Both the position numbers and the translations under genes were made by a program. DNA of 64,000 nucleotides, taken from contig CM061093.1 in the NCBI GenBank assembly GCA_030770545.1, forward strand, positions 1,054,001 to 1,118,000, written 5' to 3'. Source of the stretch: Macropodus opercularis. Lineage: Eukaryota; Chordata; Actinopteri; Anabantiformes; Osphronemidae. Below are positions 26,068-38,600 of the stretch, one piece after another (the first letter of the stretch is position 1; every line of letters starts with the position of its first letter). Below the pieces are notes generated by a model, which worked only from the letters and a program-made list of their open reading frames with translations, had not been told where the DNA came from and did not search any database.

Positions 26068-29000
26068 TCAGTCCAACATGGCATCCAGCTGGTCAGCCAG
26101 GTCATCGAACATGTTGCTGATGTCGTCCAGAATATTTCCTGTTGCCTTCACTGTGGTGCTGCAACTGAGGAATAGACTAGAAAGTGTAAAAATGCTGCTC
26201 ACAACGTTTAGTCAAAACAAACCCACAGTGTTTATTATTATTAATCCCATGCTTGAGTTAAAGTAGGTTTGTTAGAGGGCAGGACTTGGAAGACTGCCAG
26301 CAAAACAACAACTAATGAGTCAAAGAGAGTCCGTGTTAATCACAGGCTGTAAACTGCTGTTATTATCTACCAACCAGCTCTAAATGCTGGTTTCTTCAAA
26401 ATAGCTCAGACACTGATTTGCCCTCCAACAATACCTTCTGTTGATTATAGCTCATAAACAGTTTAACTGCTGATGCACAGAGGAGACAGGAGACATGCGT
26501 GTAGACCATCTGTGCTTACCCATCCACACTGTTTCCCTGGGCCAGTTTGTTCTCCACAACTCTGAGAGCAGCCTCCAATGATGTGCTGGTTTGCTCCAGC
26601 CTTTTCTGAGCCAGCAGCTCCAGACCAGCCACGCCAGCCTGAGGTGTTGCTGTTCTGCTGTTCTGGCCCGACAATGTTGAGGTGTGATACGAATGGGTCA
26701 GCACTGGGGAGGGAGGAAACACAACACTTTGAACCACAGAAACACTGGGACCCAAGTTGATTTCAATTACTTTTCGATGTTTTATCTACAGGGCAACAGT
26801 TGTGTTTAATATTACCTGTTGCTGTTGAAGACGTGGTACTGGATTGGGGGAACCGAGGCACAGACACAGCTTTCTGTGGACTCTCAGCCTTGGACACAAT
26901 TGTCAGTGGGCATTTGGCAGGTTTAGGACTGGGTAGACCTGCTGGGTTCCCCCCCAGCTTTGGTGAAACTGTGTGAATCTGCACACTGGTCAGTTTAGGA
27001 ATGGCTGTTGCACTGGCTTGTAATGAAGAGGCTGTTTTGTTGGGGGGGAGTGGGTTGTTGCTAACAGGTGGCTTTAGAGGACTGGGAGGTTGTGAGGGCA
27101 CTGGAGTCTTTGGACCTTTTCCCCTTGAGCCCACTCTATGGAAAATGTTTCCATTTCCATGTGTACCATTAATATGTGTGTGCAAACTGTGGTTTGTCGA
27201 CTGTGCATGGCTGTCAAATGTATCGGGGGCTGCAGGCTCTTCAGGTGTGGACAGGTCTTTGGGCTTGTGTCGTCTTTTGACTGTGTCAGACTCTTTCAAA
27301 TTAAACTCTGGGAGCTGAAGACCATTTGTGGTTTGGGGGGTACCCTCCTGAGAAATCTGGAAAGCCTCTGTCTGAGGGCCAACTGCCATCCTCGGTCGTT
27401 GTTTGATGGTGAGGTTTCCCTCTTCTGCAAAAGGTAAATGGTCACCAGAGCTGTGCTTTGGAGAAGCAGCGGCACTTTTTGATATTCTTTCACTTTTGCT
27501 GGCTTTCCCTTCAGACGCCTCACATGGGCTTCCACCTCTTTGCCTGTTATGGTCATTCTCTGTTCTCTCACTTCCGGTTCTCCTCAGACCTGCTAAGCCC
27601 AGAGTTGGGAAGGGTCTAGTGTGGATGATGTGGGAAGAAATCCCACGCGGAACTGGTGAGCTAACAGAGTTAAAAGCTAGGGGAACAGGGACATGAGTTG
27701 GTGGAATATCTATCCTCCTGGAAGGACTGCTGCTGCTTCCCTCTAGTTTGGCGGCAATGCTCCTCACACTGCCTGCGCTCTCTGACTCCACCCCTTCCTT
27801 GACCTCGGGCTCTGTCCCCTTCTTATTTCTCAGCTGGCGTGTCGGACTGAGGCTTACTGAGCTCATCCTTTTAGGTGGTGGCGGTGGTGGGCCCTTGTGT
27901 TTCAAGTGTACAGCAAATGAGTGGCTGCGGTTAATGTGTTGCTGAGCTCCTGCAGTGCTGCTTTGACCACGTCCTGGCCTGCGTGACAGGGTGGCATAGG
28001 AGGGCATGGCTTCAGAGGACGCTGAAGGACAGGGGAGAATAATGGCATTGCTTTCCTCCGGCTCACCATCAGACCGGGCATAGCGAGTCAGGCTTTGAGA
28101 GCGCTTCTTGTGCAGGCTCTGTTGTACATCATGGCCTCGGGCCTGTCCGGACCTGGGAAGCAGAAGGATGGCTCCAGGGATCCGTTTGGAAAGCACTCGC
28201 TGAGCTACAGTCACAGCCGTTGGCTCAGCAGGGAGGTAACTAGAAATGTTCTGCGTTGGTGAAGGCTGGGGAGATGGAGGGGAATGGGAGGAAGGTAGGT
28301 TGTGTTGCAGCTGGTAGTGTTTAGTCTTAGTTGGAGCAGCTGGGTAGGGAAAACGAGGCGTTTTGCTGGGAGTTGATGGAGGACTAAGGGAAGAGCAGGG
28401 GATGTTCTGTCTACTTCTGCCTCTAGGATTGCTTCCTCCATGCCTGACCTCCTCCTCCTGTGTTCCTCCACTCCCCAGACTTTCCTTACATGTCCTGGCT
28501 GAATACAGTTTGCCTTGATGTTCCTGACAGTATCCTGAATTTGACGTTTCAGAATTCCCTGAGCCATGTGATTGCATACTAATGTTCTCCTGACTGACTG
28601 CCGTTGCTGTGGAGGTGATGCACCTCATCCCAGATGACACTGCAGCTCCTCCTCCTGCCCTGCCCATCATAGCACTCTGCAGCTCAGGACTCAGCTTGCT
28701 CTCCTGGAAGGAGAGAAGGGTCCGTGGGGTGCCAGGGGAGCAGCAGCATTCATCTGACTGAACATCAGGATGCGCATGACCATGCACATTGTGTGTTGCT
28801 GCATGTTCAATGGCCACAAGTTCCAGAGCAGCAGGAGGCCTTTGTCTCAGAGTCTCCCCTCCAATTCTGTCTGTGTGGTTTCGAGAGCGCTGCAGGTCAC
28901 AAAGTCTCTTTACTGCTAACATCAGCTTCTTCTGATGGCCTGAAACAAACACATTATTGCAGTCTAGTGCCTGCAGTTCATACAGGTTATGGACAGCCCT

Positions 29001-32000
29001 CCATAACTCTATCCATGTTGTAAATACTCTGCAAAGCTCTATAGAACAATGTCATCAAAGTTCTGCCAGTCTGCTCAAAGTGTTCAAAGAACTTTACTTT
29101 CAACTTAAGATAACACTCAAAACACACTAGTTTAAAACTTCCTTCACCACAGAGCCATGATCACAGATTTGGAATAATACTGACAAAGGAGCTTAAGGTA
29201 AATATTTAAAAAGATTGTATACGCAAAGCAACTTTTCTATCAATGTGAAATGCGCTGTACTCCGTTACCTAGTTTGGTGATGCCTATCTCCTGGAGGTCC
29301 TCCCAGGTAATGTCTTTGACAATGGCAATGGAGTCATAGCCACTGTCACACAGTGTCTTCTGATACTGAGGGAGGCCAATCACACTGAGCCACTCCCCCA
29401 GATCTATCTGCAGCAGTAAACAAAGACAAGGGGTGTAATTAATACTGGGCTATAAAACGAATTCAACACATTTCTCTCACGAAAGTTGCAACATGACAAC
29501 AGAAATGCTTTCTCACAGGAATGTAATCAGGCAGCCATTCAGGAATGCTCAACTTGCCGATCTCTAGTGAGATCTTCTTTCTGTGGCCAGGTTTGGTCAC
29601 TCCAATGGCCGTCAGGTCCTGATGAGAAAACACATGGAAGCATCCACCCAATGCTTAAAAACAATATGTAATCAGCCAAACAAATACAAAGTCACTTGTG
29701 CCGGTGTAGTATTGTGTGTAGTGTATTTTAATTGTAGTCTTATGTCTTATTGACTTTTCCAGACAATCTTTACAGTAAAATGAAGATCAGATAGTGCTGA
29801 TTGTTGTTATTTGTGAAATCTAAACTTCTATTGTAGTGTCTGATTATAATGCAGACACACACCTCAGGGGTCATCCTGCTAATTGTAGGTACATCATATC
29901 CTGCGCTGATGAAATTGGACGTGTACTGCTCCAACTGGAACTCGTACAGCCACTGGTAAATGGCCGCACAGTCCTAAGAGCAAAGCGCAACAATTATGAA
30001 AGTCTTTCACACGCACGCTCGCACACAAACGCACACACAGATCAACTCACCTTGCCTTCCAGAAGCTGCGCTGGCCTAACATAGCTTTTTTGTAAAGAGC
30101 CATTGATCTGCAGGTGGGAATCACCTAGAACAAACACATAATCAATCACATAGGTCAACAGGTCGACCACTCCGTTCTCCAACATGGGGGCCTTCAGACT
30201 CTAACAACGACAACGGCACAGCAGTCATTAGGAGGAATTCTTAGACATAGGACCTTGGAGTAGAGTAGTAATTATTATATCCCAAATCACGACAAATGAA
30301 AATGTTTCTATATAACAAAAAGTACGGTGGTGGGAGCATCACGATTCCTAGGATTTCACAGGATCCTATAAAATCATGACATAGTGACCATTGATGTATT
30401 TGAAGCTGAAAAAAGGTAGGTGCACAGAATGGCTGAGACACACATTTGCTGTTTAACGTAAGACTTAAAGCCAACAACAGCAGTAAACCTTATAATTGAT
30501 AGGTTCACGTATTAAAGACAATACAGGTCGTGATGGTTTGTGTTCTGTTAGAAACAATGTGTTAATAATGCGTAATGATGTGTGACTTTGGTGGAGAACT
30601 AACAGCTTTACAGTTCACCTACTTTGTCTTAGAAATTAAGATGTGGGTTAACATCAGGCAAGTTCAATCCAATCCAGGTTTTATGAGCACAGACCATCAG
30701 CTTGTCTCATGAAAATGATGGTTAACTCAAAAGTTCATCATAAAAACAATCTCAGATAAATGAATCCATAACTAGAGGCAGTCATGGCATGAGAATAGGA
30801 CTCAAGCACAGGAAAGTGACTCATATGATGCAACATAGGCTGCAGACACACACCAACGCTGCCATTATAGAATAGCAATATTGTTGATAACTAGCATAAA
30901 ACATAGCATGTGACTGTTTTACACAGCCTAAGAGTTAGACATCAGGAACAGTCTGTTTTAATATTTAGTATATAATATTAATATTTCATGCCCTGACTCA
31001 CCGGTGGACCCCTCAGCTTGTTTGCTGTGGTTTGCTCCTGGGCCAACGTGGAGAAAGTCTCCCAGTTCACCAGCAGGGGGCGCCAACTGCTCACACACAA
31101 AGGAAACCATAGAACTAGCAGCTTGGGTTTGGGGGATGCTCTGCTCCTGCTGAATGACTCTCACCTGGCCAGTGTCAGCGAGCTGTCGCCCGCGAGGCCC
31201 GTTCGGTTTGTGGCTGCTTTCAGAGCTTTGGCCACTGCCAGTGCTTCGACTGCTGCCCACACTGCCCGCGCTGCCAACGCTGTTCCTGTCGTCTTAGCAA
31301 GAAAGACAAACTAAAGGTCAAATAACTAGAGCCTGGAAGCTGGTAAAGACAGAGGCAGACTCAGCTGCATACCCCACTTGGACAAAGTCAGTAATCATGG
31401 TTGTGTTAGTTTCAGTAAATACTTTTAATGGCCTCGTCTCCAAGGGACAGATAAACAGAGACACTAATCTCATGTCCACAGAGCAAAGACAGAGCTTGGC
31501 CTGGCAGGTAATTAGCTTAGCATTAGCTTAGCACTAGAGATAAAAACAGATAGCAAACAACTGTGTACGTGGTAGCAGCCATTACATGATGTATCTGTTT
31601 TATGACACAATGTCTTAGCAATAAACAGTTTGACTCGCCATAAAAATTCAAGTCACCGTAAAGTAACTATTATTGTGACTTCAACTTCAGATCTAGGTAC
31701 AATGCGTTGATTAGCTCTGCTACTGTAGCTCCATGTACAGCAGTAACTAAATCCCTCTAAATCAAATTACTTGAATATTATATGAATATCTGAATATTAA
31801 AACTGGTTTATAATGGAAGAAAAAAGCTTGCTCAAGTGGGGCTTTTCTGTATAGTTGTGTCTGGGCCTTCAGATGATGCTTGTTGTGCTTTGGTGCTATA
31901 GAAATAAAAGTGAATTGAACGTTTTTTTTTATAATTGCTTTGCCAGCTTCAGAGTGAGTGGTTATTAAGGAGCTGTCACAGGAGTTAATGGGGGCTCACA

Positions 32001-32896
32001 TCACAGGGCGTCCTGGTTAGAGCATACATGGGCCCTGCTTATCAGAGTAGTGCAGCCTGGGATGGCCACATACTCCACTTACCAGTGGGAGAGCCTCTGA
32101 GAACCCATATGTCCTGAGTGGGACTAGCAGGTGGAGCACCTAACACTAACACACACACCGCACACACTTTAGATCCCACATACTGGACTGGACTTATCAA
32201 ACAGTCACCATTTCCTAATATAAAGGAGACCTGGTTCAGGGAGCAGTGTGTATGAGAAAATGTCAACCAGGGAGGATGTGCGGAGGAAAAATGTACCTGC
32301 AGGATCATAGCCAATGCTGTACGGGTCATCAGTCTGAGGGGAGGAACCATGACTTGAGGGAGAAGCTGTGGGATGTGGCATCTGACAGCGTGTTGATGTT
32401 TGACAGGAAAGACTTCAAACTAAGGTCAGCGAGACAGGCGGACATGCTTAAGTGAAGAAATGTACATCCTGTACTGTACGTGTGTGAGATGAACTCAGTA
32501 TACTCTGTTCACTGGGTGTAAAGCATGAATCCAGTGTAAATCCCTTCTGGTTTTACATAAGTAACAGCTAAATGGAAGTTCCTCTCTTTGTGTTGTTGCT
32601 CCACATTCCCTGACTTTATGACAGAGCTCCGCATATAGACACATACACACACAACGGAGAGTGTGCCTCATGAGCAAAGAGCTGACGTTAAATCAAACTT
32701 TTTCATCTCAACTTCTTTAAATATGAACACACGCACACACACACACACACACACACAATCCCAGCATAGCTGTGAGGGCTTTAGCGTTGCGCTGACAGTT
32801 TGCAATCTGGAGGCAGTAATCCTATTAATGTGTGTCTCTGTATGAGTGTCTGTGTGTAGCCTGACTTGTTGAGGATCTGGGAATGAAAGTTTCAGG

Positions 32897-32931
<35 letters not shown>

Positions 32932-35602
32932 TGTGTGTGTTTCTAGACACCCTCCCTGTGTTCATCCTGCTGTTCAAATGTTAATGGTTTATACTGTAGC
33001 TACAAAACAATTTAAACAGGTTCGGCTCTTACTAGGTCTCCATTGTCATGGAAATCACAATGCATTCTGGGTGACGTATGACAAAAATGGCTCATGTCAC
33101 AGGGATTTTGTTTTAAATAAGGTTACTTTTGAACTGGGTTCCCTAAATATGCCTCAAGTGGTGGATTCAGATTAATTATACAATATTACATATACTAATT
33201 GACAAGTGAATTTACAGTACTTAAATAGAACATTACATCATGGTAGAACAACGTTTTTCAACATGGCTTATTCCTTCTATTTATTCAGTAAATTCAGCTG
33301 GCATATTTTATACTTTTCAGAACAAAGGTTTTTTTTTACTTCAAGTAAAGCCTCACACTTGTACTTAAGTTCTGTTGAGTACATAAAGTATTTTCTGAGT
33401 GTCTTTAAGTCCCGAGTCTGCCGTGTACCTGGGTATCTACCGAGGACTTCTACCGCTGAAGCTGGGAAAAAGCCCACCCGGTCCGTCCCCTGCTGAGCAT
33501 CATGAAGGTGACCTTTCCACCGACCGTCTGAGTGCTGCTCCGGGACCTACAGTCACACATCAACCAATCATAAGCATGTGTCTGCACTAAACCAAAGTCT
33601 GGAACATACAGCCACTAACATTTGAATACCAGCACATATTACAATAAAGAAATGCTATTAAAATATAAAGGGATAATTACGTAGTATCCATCAGACAAGT
33701 TAGTCAGGATGATGTGTACTACAAGAGACAATGGTCACAAGCTGTCAATTTTTTTTCCAGCTCCTTCATTTTTGATGGGGCCAATACTGACATGATAGTC
33801 GGATTCTGGCATTAGAAAGGTTTATATTTTTTTTATTATTTTAATGTCAAATGTTATAATGTAGACCTATCACAATACAAAGGTAATTAAACAACTTCAT
33901 GTCGTTTGGTATATATATATATATATACAGTATTGTTCAAAATAATAGCAGTACAATGTGACTAACCTGAATAATCAAGGTTTTTAGTATATTTTTTATT
34001 GCTACGTGCCAAACAAGTTACCAGTAGGTTCAGTAGATTCTCAGAAAACAAACAAGACCCAGCATTCATGATATGCACGCTCTTAAGGCTGTGCAATTGG
34101 GCAATTAGTCGAAAGGGGTGTGTTCGAAAAAATAGCAGTATCTACCTTTGACTGTACAAACTCAAAACTATTTTGTACAAACATTTTTTTTTCTGGGATT
34201 TAGCAATCCTGTGAATCACTAAACTAATATTTAGTTGTATGACCACAGTTTTTTAAAACTGTTTGACATCTGTGTGGCATGGAGTCAACCAACTTGTGGC
34301 ACCTCTCAGCTGTTATTCCACTCCATGATTCTTTAACAACATTCCACAATTCATTCACATTTCTTGGTTTTGCTTCAGAAACAGCATTTTTGATATCACC
34401 CCACAAGTTCTCAATTGGATTAGGGTCTGGAGATTGGGCTGGCCACTCCATAACATTAATTTTGTTGGTTTGGAACCAAGACTTTGCCCGTTTACTAGTG
34501 TGTTTTGGGTCATTGTCTTGTTGAAACAACCATTTCAAGGGCATGTCCTCTTCAGCATAGGGCAACATGACCTCTTCAAGTATTTTAACATATGCAAACT
34601 GATCCATGATCCCTGGTATGCGATAAATAGGCCCAACACCATAGTAGGAGAAACATGCCCATATCATGATGCTTGCACCTCCATGCTTCACTGTCTTCAT
34701 TGTGTACTGTGGCTTGAATTCAGAGTTTGGGGGTCGTCTCACAAACTGCCTTTGGCCCTTGGACCCAAAAAGAACAATTTTACTCTCATCAGTCCACAAA
34801 ATGTTCCTCCATTTCTCTTTAGGCCAGTTACATCAACTGGCATGTGCAGAAGAGGTTACAATTTGCCAAAGAACACATCGTTCTTTGGCAAATTGTAACC
34901 TCTTCTGCACATGCCTTTTTTTTAACAGAGGGACTTTGCGGGGGATTCTTGAAAACAGATTAGCTTCACACAGACATCTTCTAACTGTCACAGTACTTAC
35001 AGGTAACTCCAGACTGTCTTTGATCATCCTGGAGGTGATCATTGGCTGAGCCTTTGCCATTCTGGTTATTCTTCTATCCATTTTGATGGTTGTCTTCCGT
35101 TTTCTTCCACGTCTCTCTGGTTTTGCTCTCCATTTTAAGGCATTGGAGATCATTTTAGCTGAACAGCCTATCATTTTTTGCACCTCTTTATAGGTTTTCC
35201 CCTCTCTAATCAACTTTTTAATCAAAGTACGCTGTTCTTCTGAACAATGTCTTGAACGACCCATTTTCCTCAGCTTTCAAATGCATGTTCAACAAGTGTT
35301 GGCTTCATCCTTAAATAGGGGCCACGTGATTCACACCTGTTTCTTCACAAAATTGATGACCTCAGTGATTGAATGCCTCACTGCTATTTTTTTGAACACA
35401 CCCCTTTCAACTAATTCAACTAATTGCCCAATTGCACAGCCTTAAGAGCGTGCATATCATGAATGCTGGGTCTCATTTGTTTTCTGAGAATCTACTGAAC
35501 CTACTGGTAACTTGTTTGCCACGTAGCAATAAAAAAAAAACCCGAAAAACCTTGATTATTCTGGTTAGTCACATTGTACTGCTATTATTTTGAACAATAC
35601 TG

Positions 35603-35667
<65 letters not shown>

Positions 35668-38600
35668 CATGATTTGACCAAGTAACACACGGGTAAATAC
35701 CAGTACTCTACCATAATGAGGTCTCCAGTCTGGAGGTTAAGGGCAGACGGGTCCTGGACGTTCCAGTCCTTCACTGCCCGGACCTGGAGAGAACTTGATG
35801 CCTCTGCACAGAGACAGAAAGACATGATCAGGAGATAAACTCCTCTTCTACATTCCAATCAGAAGTTTCTTTCAACTAGAAGATTTACCAACCTCTTAGC
35901 AGCTGTTTAATTTCCTGGCTGGCTGTGGAAGTGGTAAACTGGTTGACAATGTCTAGAGCTGTTTGATTGTAAGTGTTGTGCAGGTTCACATTGACGCCCG
36001 CCTGGACACAGACACACACATATACACAAACACACACACTGAATTACTGAATAAAGGAAAATGAGCCCTATGCTAGTAAATGAAAGTTTAGTGTGAGTTT
36101 TATCTTTTTATCTGCACATCATAAAAAACATTGTTTGCCCTCTGAGCTTACATCAAGCAGCAGCCGTACAACTTCCATTTTTCCATAGAGAGCAGCTTCA
36201 TGCAGAGCTGTTCCTGCTTTGGTGGTGCGGTTGATGTCAATACCAGAATTCAACAGCAACCTAGAAAATTCAAAGAAATGTGAGTGCAAACTGGCAGGCA
36301 GCTTTGACAGAGTCGCCTGTTCAACTGTTATGGGCAGCTGCAATATCATATTAAGATATTAAGAGCCATGGGCTGTAAACCTCTGGGTGATATTGGCACA
36401 GTGGACACAGGAACGTTCATATCTCTGGAGATGGACTTGTAGCCTTGAGATTGTCCATGTTTTGCCACAATTTCTTTCCCTCAAATCCCCTGACACCTCT
36501 TACACTTCTTTCACCTGTTACTTGCCACAGGTGTGTCTAAATACAAATTACAGGAGCATCACATGCTTGAAAAGCAATTATTTCTTACTATTTTTGGCCA
36601 TGACTGTATACTGTTTCCCACTCGTTTCTCTCAGAGCCACATATGGGAATGCTGATCGCATCACATCCAGGGCAACAGAAGCCAACCAATGAAAGGCATA
36701 TATTTTATTATTGCCACTGGCCTGTCCAGTGGATACTACAAATAAAATGAAACAGTCTGCAATCTGTTAAAGCATCATTTGCACTGTGCATCAAGAGCAC
36801 AAGGACAACAGCATTAGCATTCATTGAAGTCATAGCTTTACACAAATGTCATGTCATAAAGATTAAATTTAGCCTGCCAAATTAATAGCCAAATTTCATT
36901 TGCCAAAAGGCTATTAAAACTATAAGTTGTAAGCTTTTTATTTTACCTGTGACTTGGCAATTTTATTTCAGAGCCCTGTGAAACTGTTCTGCAAACACAC
37001 AGTGGTGGTTTGTGCATCCTTCACAATTTTCATACAGTACGTACATCAAGTAAAGTATGGTGCAATTTTCATCATATAAATCTATCAATACAGTAACAGC
37101 AAAAGCAGCAGTAATAATAGCAGCTGTGGCAGTAACAGCGGAAGGACAGTCACAGCAGTTGTGACAGTGTTAGCAGTACAAATACCTGAAGCTATGAGAG
37201 TAGTAGTGATGGAAGTAGTATTAGTAGTGTCTGAGTTACCAATGGAAAGAGTGGATGTAATATTGATAATAGCAGCGAGCTACAAAACAACACCAAGACT
37301 AACTAACTAACAGGAATCATGATAGTAGTAGCTGCAGCCAAAGCAGAGGAAAAAACAGAAACAGATGGAATCAAATTCTGTGAGAGATCTTACTTGATGA
37401 TGTCTTTGTGTCCATTTCTAGCTGCTAGATGGAGGGGGGTGGTGGAAGGGGGGCTCACGCTGCCATGCCGTCCTGCCCCTTCTAACAGTGATGCCACCAT
37501 ATTACTGTTGAGCAGCAACTGAGCCACCTAAATGAAACCAAATGAAGTGTTAGCTGAGAACAGCAGAGTGGCAGAATCAGGCCAGGAATTATAGCATTAG
37601 AAACACCTAAGTACATATTTTATGGTAGGATACATGGACTAAAGCAGAATAACATCAGGTTGTGACACCACTACATTACATTTGAAATAAAGCACATTTT
37701 AACCTTTCAAACCTTTCAGCTTCAACTCAAGGTTTCTGATAAAAGTGTGTCATTAACCTTTCACCCCCACTTTTGGTTGCTCAAAAATACAAAATAAAAC
37801 AAACAACAAACAATAACCTAACAAACAAAAATGACAACTGGCAGAGCACAGATTATAATGAATTATACCTAAGTTGATGCAGTTGCATTAGTTCTGTTCC
37901 GTTGTGACTGGCGAGCAACAGGTGGTTCAAAATAGTGATGGATGGCGCTACTAAGAACAGCTCAAACTACAAATCACAGCAGCAGTAACATACTACAGTT
38001 TTAGTAGGTAGCACTGTCACCTCACAGCAAGACAGTGCCCAGGTGTGAGTGTCTGTGTGGAGTTTGCATTCTTCCCTATGTCGGTTCTCCAAACATCCTG
38101 GAGAAAACCTGTATGAAGTTTTCCTACAGAAATTCTCCTTTTGGTGATCCATATTATTCTAATCAGTCATAGTAGGTCTATATTCTAACATCTGATAACT
38201 AAATAAATAAAACATTCTATAGAAATCCTTGGTACGTCAGACCAACATAATGAATTCATATCCGTCTATCACATTAAAACTTTGGCTACATTTTCAGTAA
38301 TTAATTTCAGATTGGATCATAGTTCTGTTCTATTATTGACAAACCTGGACGTTTGTACTCTGATACTCCCCTCAGGAGGACTGACTGCTGAGAGAGCTGA
38401 GGGAGGGCTTCTTCTACTGTTCTCAGTGCAGTTTCTCCTCCACAGCGCTTTGGTTTAACACAACTAAGCTTATCAGTCTTCTCCCTCCCTGAAGACCCAG
38501 TTTCCCTGCGCTGTGTGTTTTTGCTTTGTAATAAGTACATTCAAAGTAACAACTTGTGAACAGTTCTTTCTTGACCCCGTATAGCCTGATACAAACTAGC

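Larger units (their letters stand above)
33928..35602 (-). mobile_element. Tc1-like transposon, near complete (1675 bp)
   Basis: Ends cagtattgttc and gaacaatactg are inverted and each is flanked by TA, the Tc1/mariner target; the host site is a (TA)n microsatellite. Inverted terminal regions extend about 210 bp (33928-34141 and 35381-35602). Each contains an outer and an inner copy of a motif ending in atagcagta (outer near 33950, inner near 34120-34143), the IR/DR layout. The single minus-strand gene inside is described separately. It lies in caskin2 intron 9, on the same strand as caskin2, about 110 bp from exon 9. Confidence 0.92.

Noticed and set aside
26763..28952. Antisense frames (27001-27945, 28724-29023) opposite the large caskin2 exon
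   Set aside because: Shadow frames of a long GC-richer coding exon on the other strand.
33928..35602. Active transposon with two separate genes
   Set aside because: The two open segments are in the same frame and belong to one transposase interrupted by a stop.
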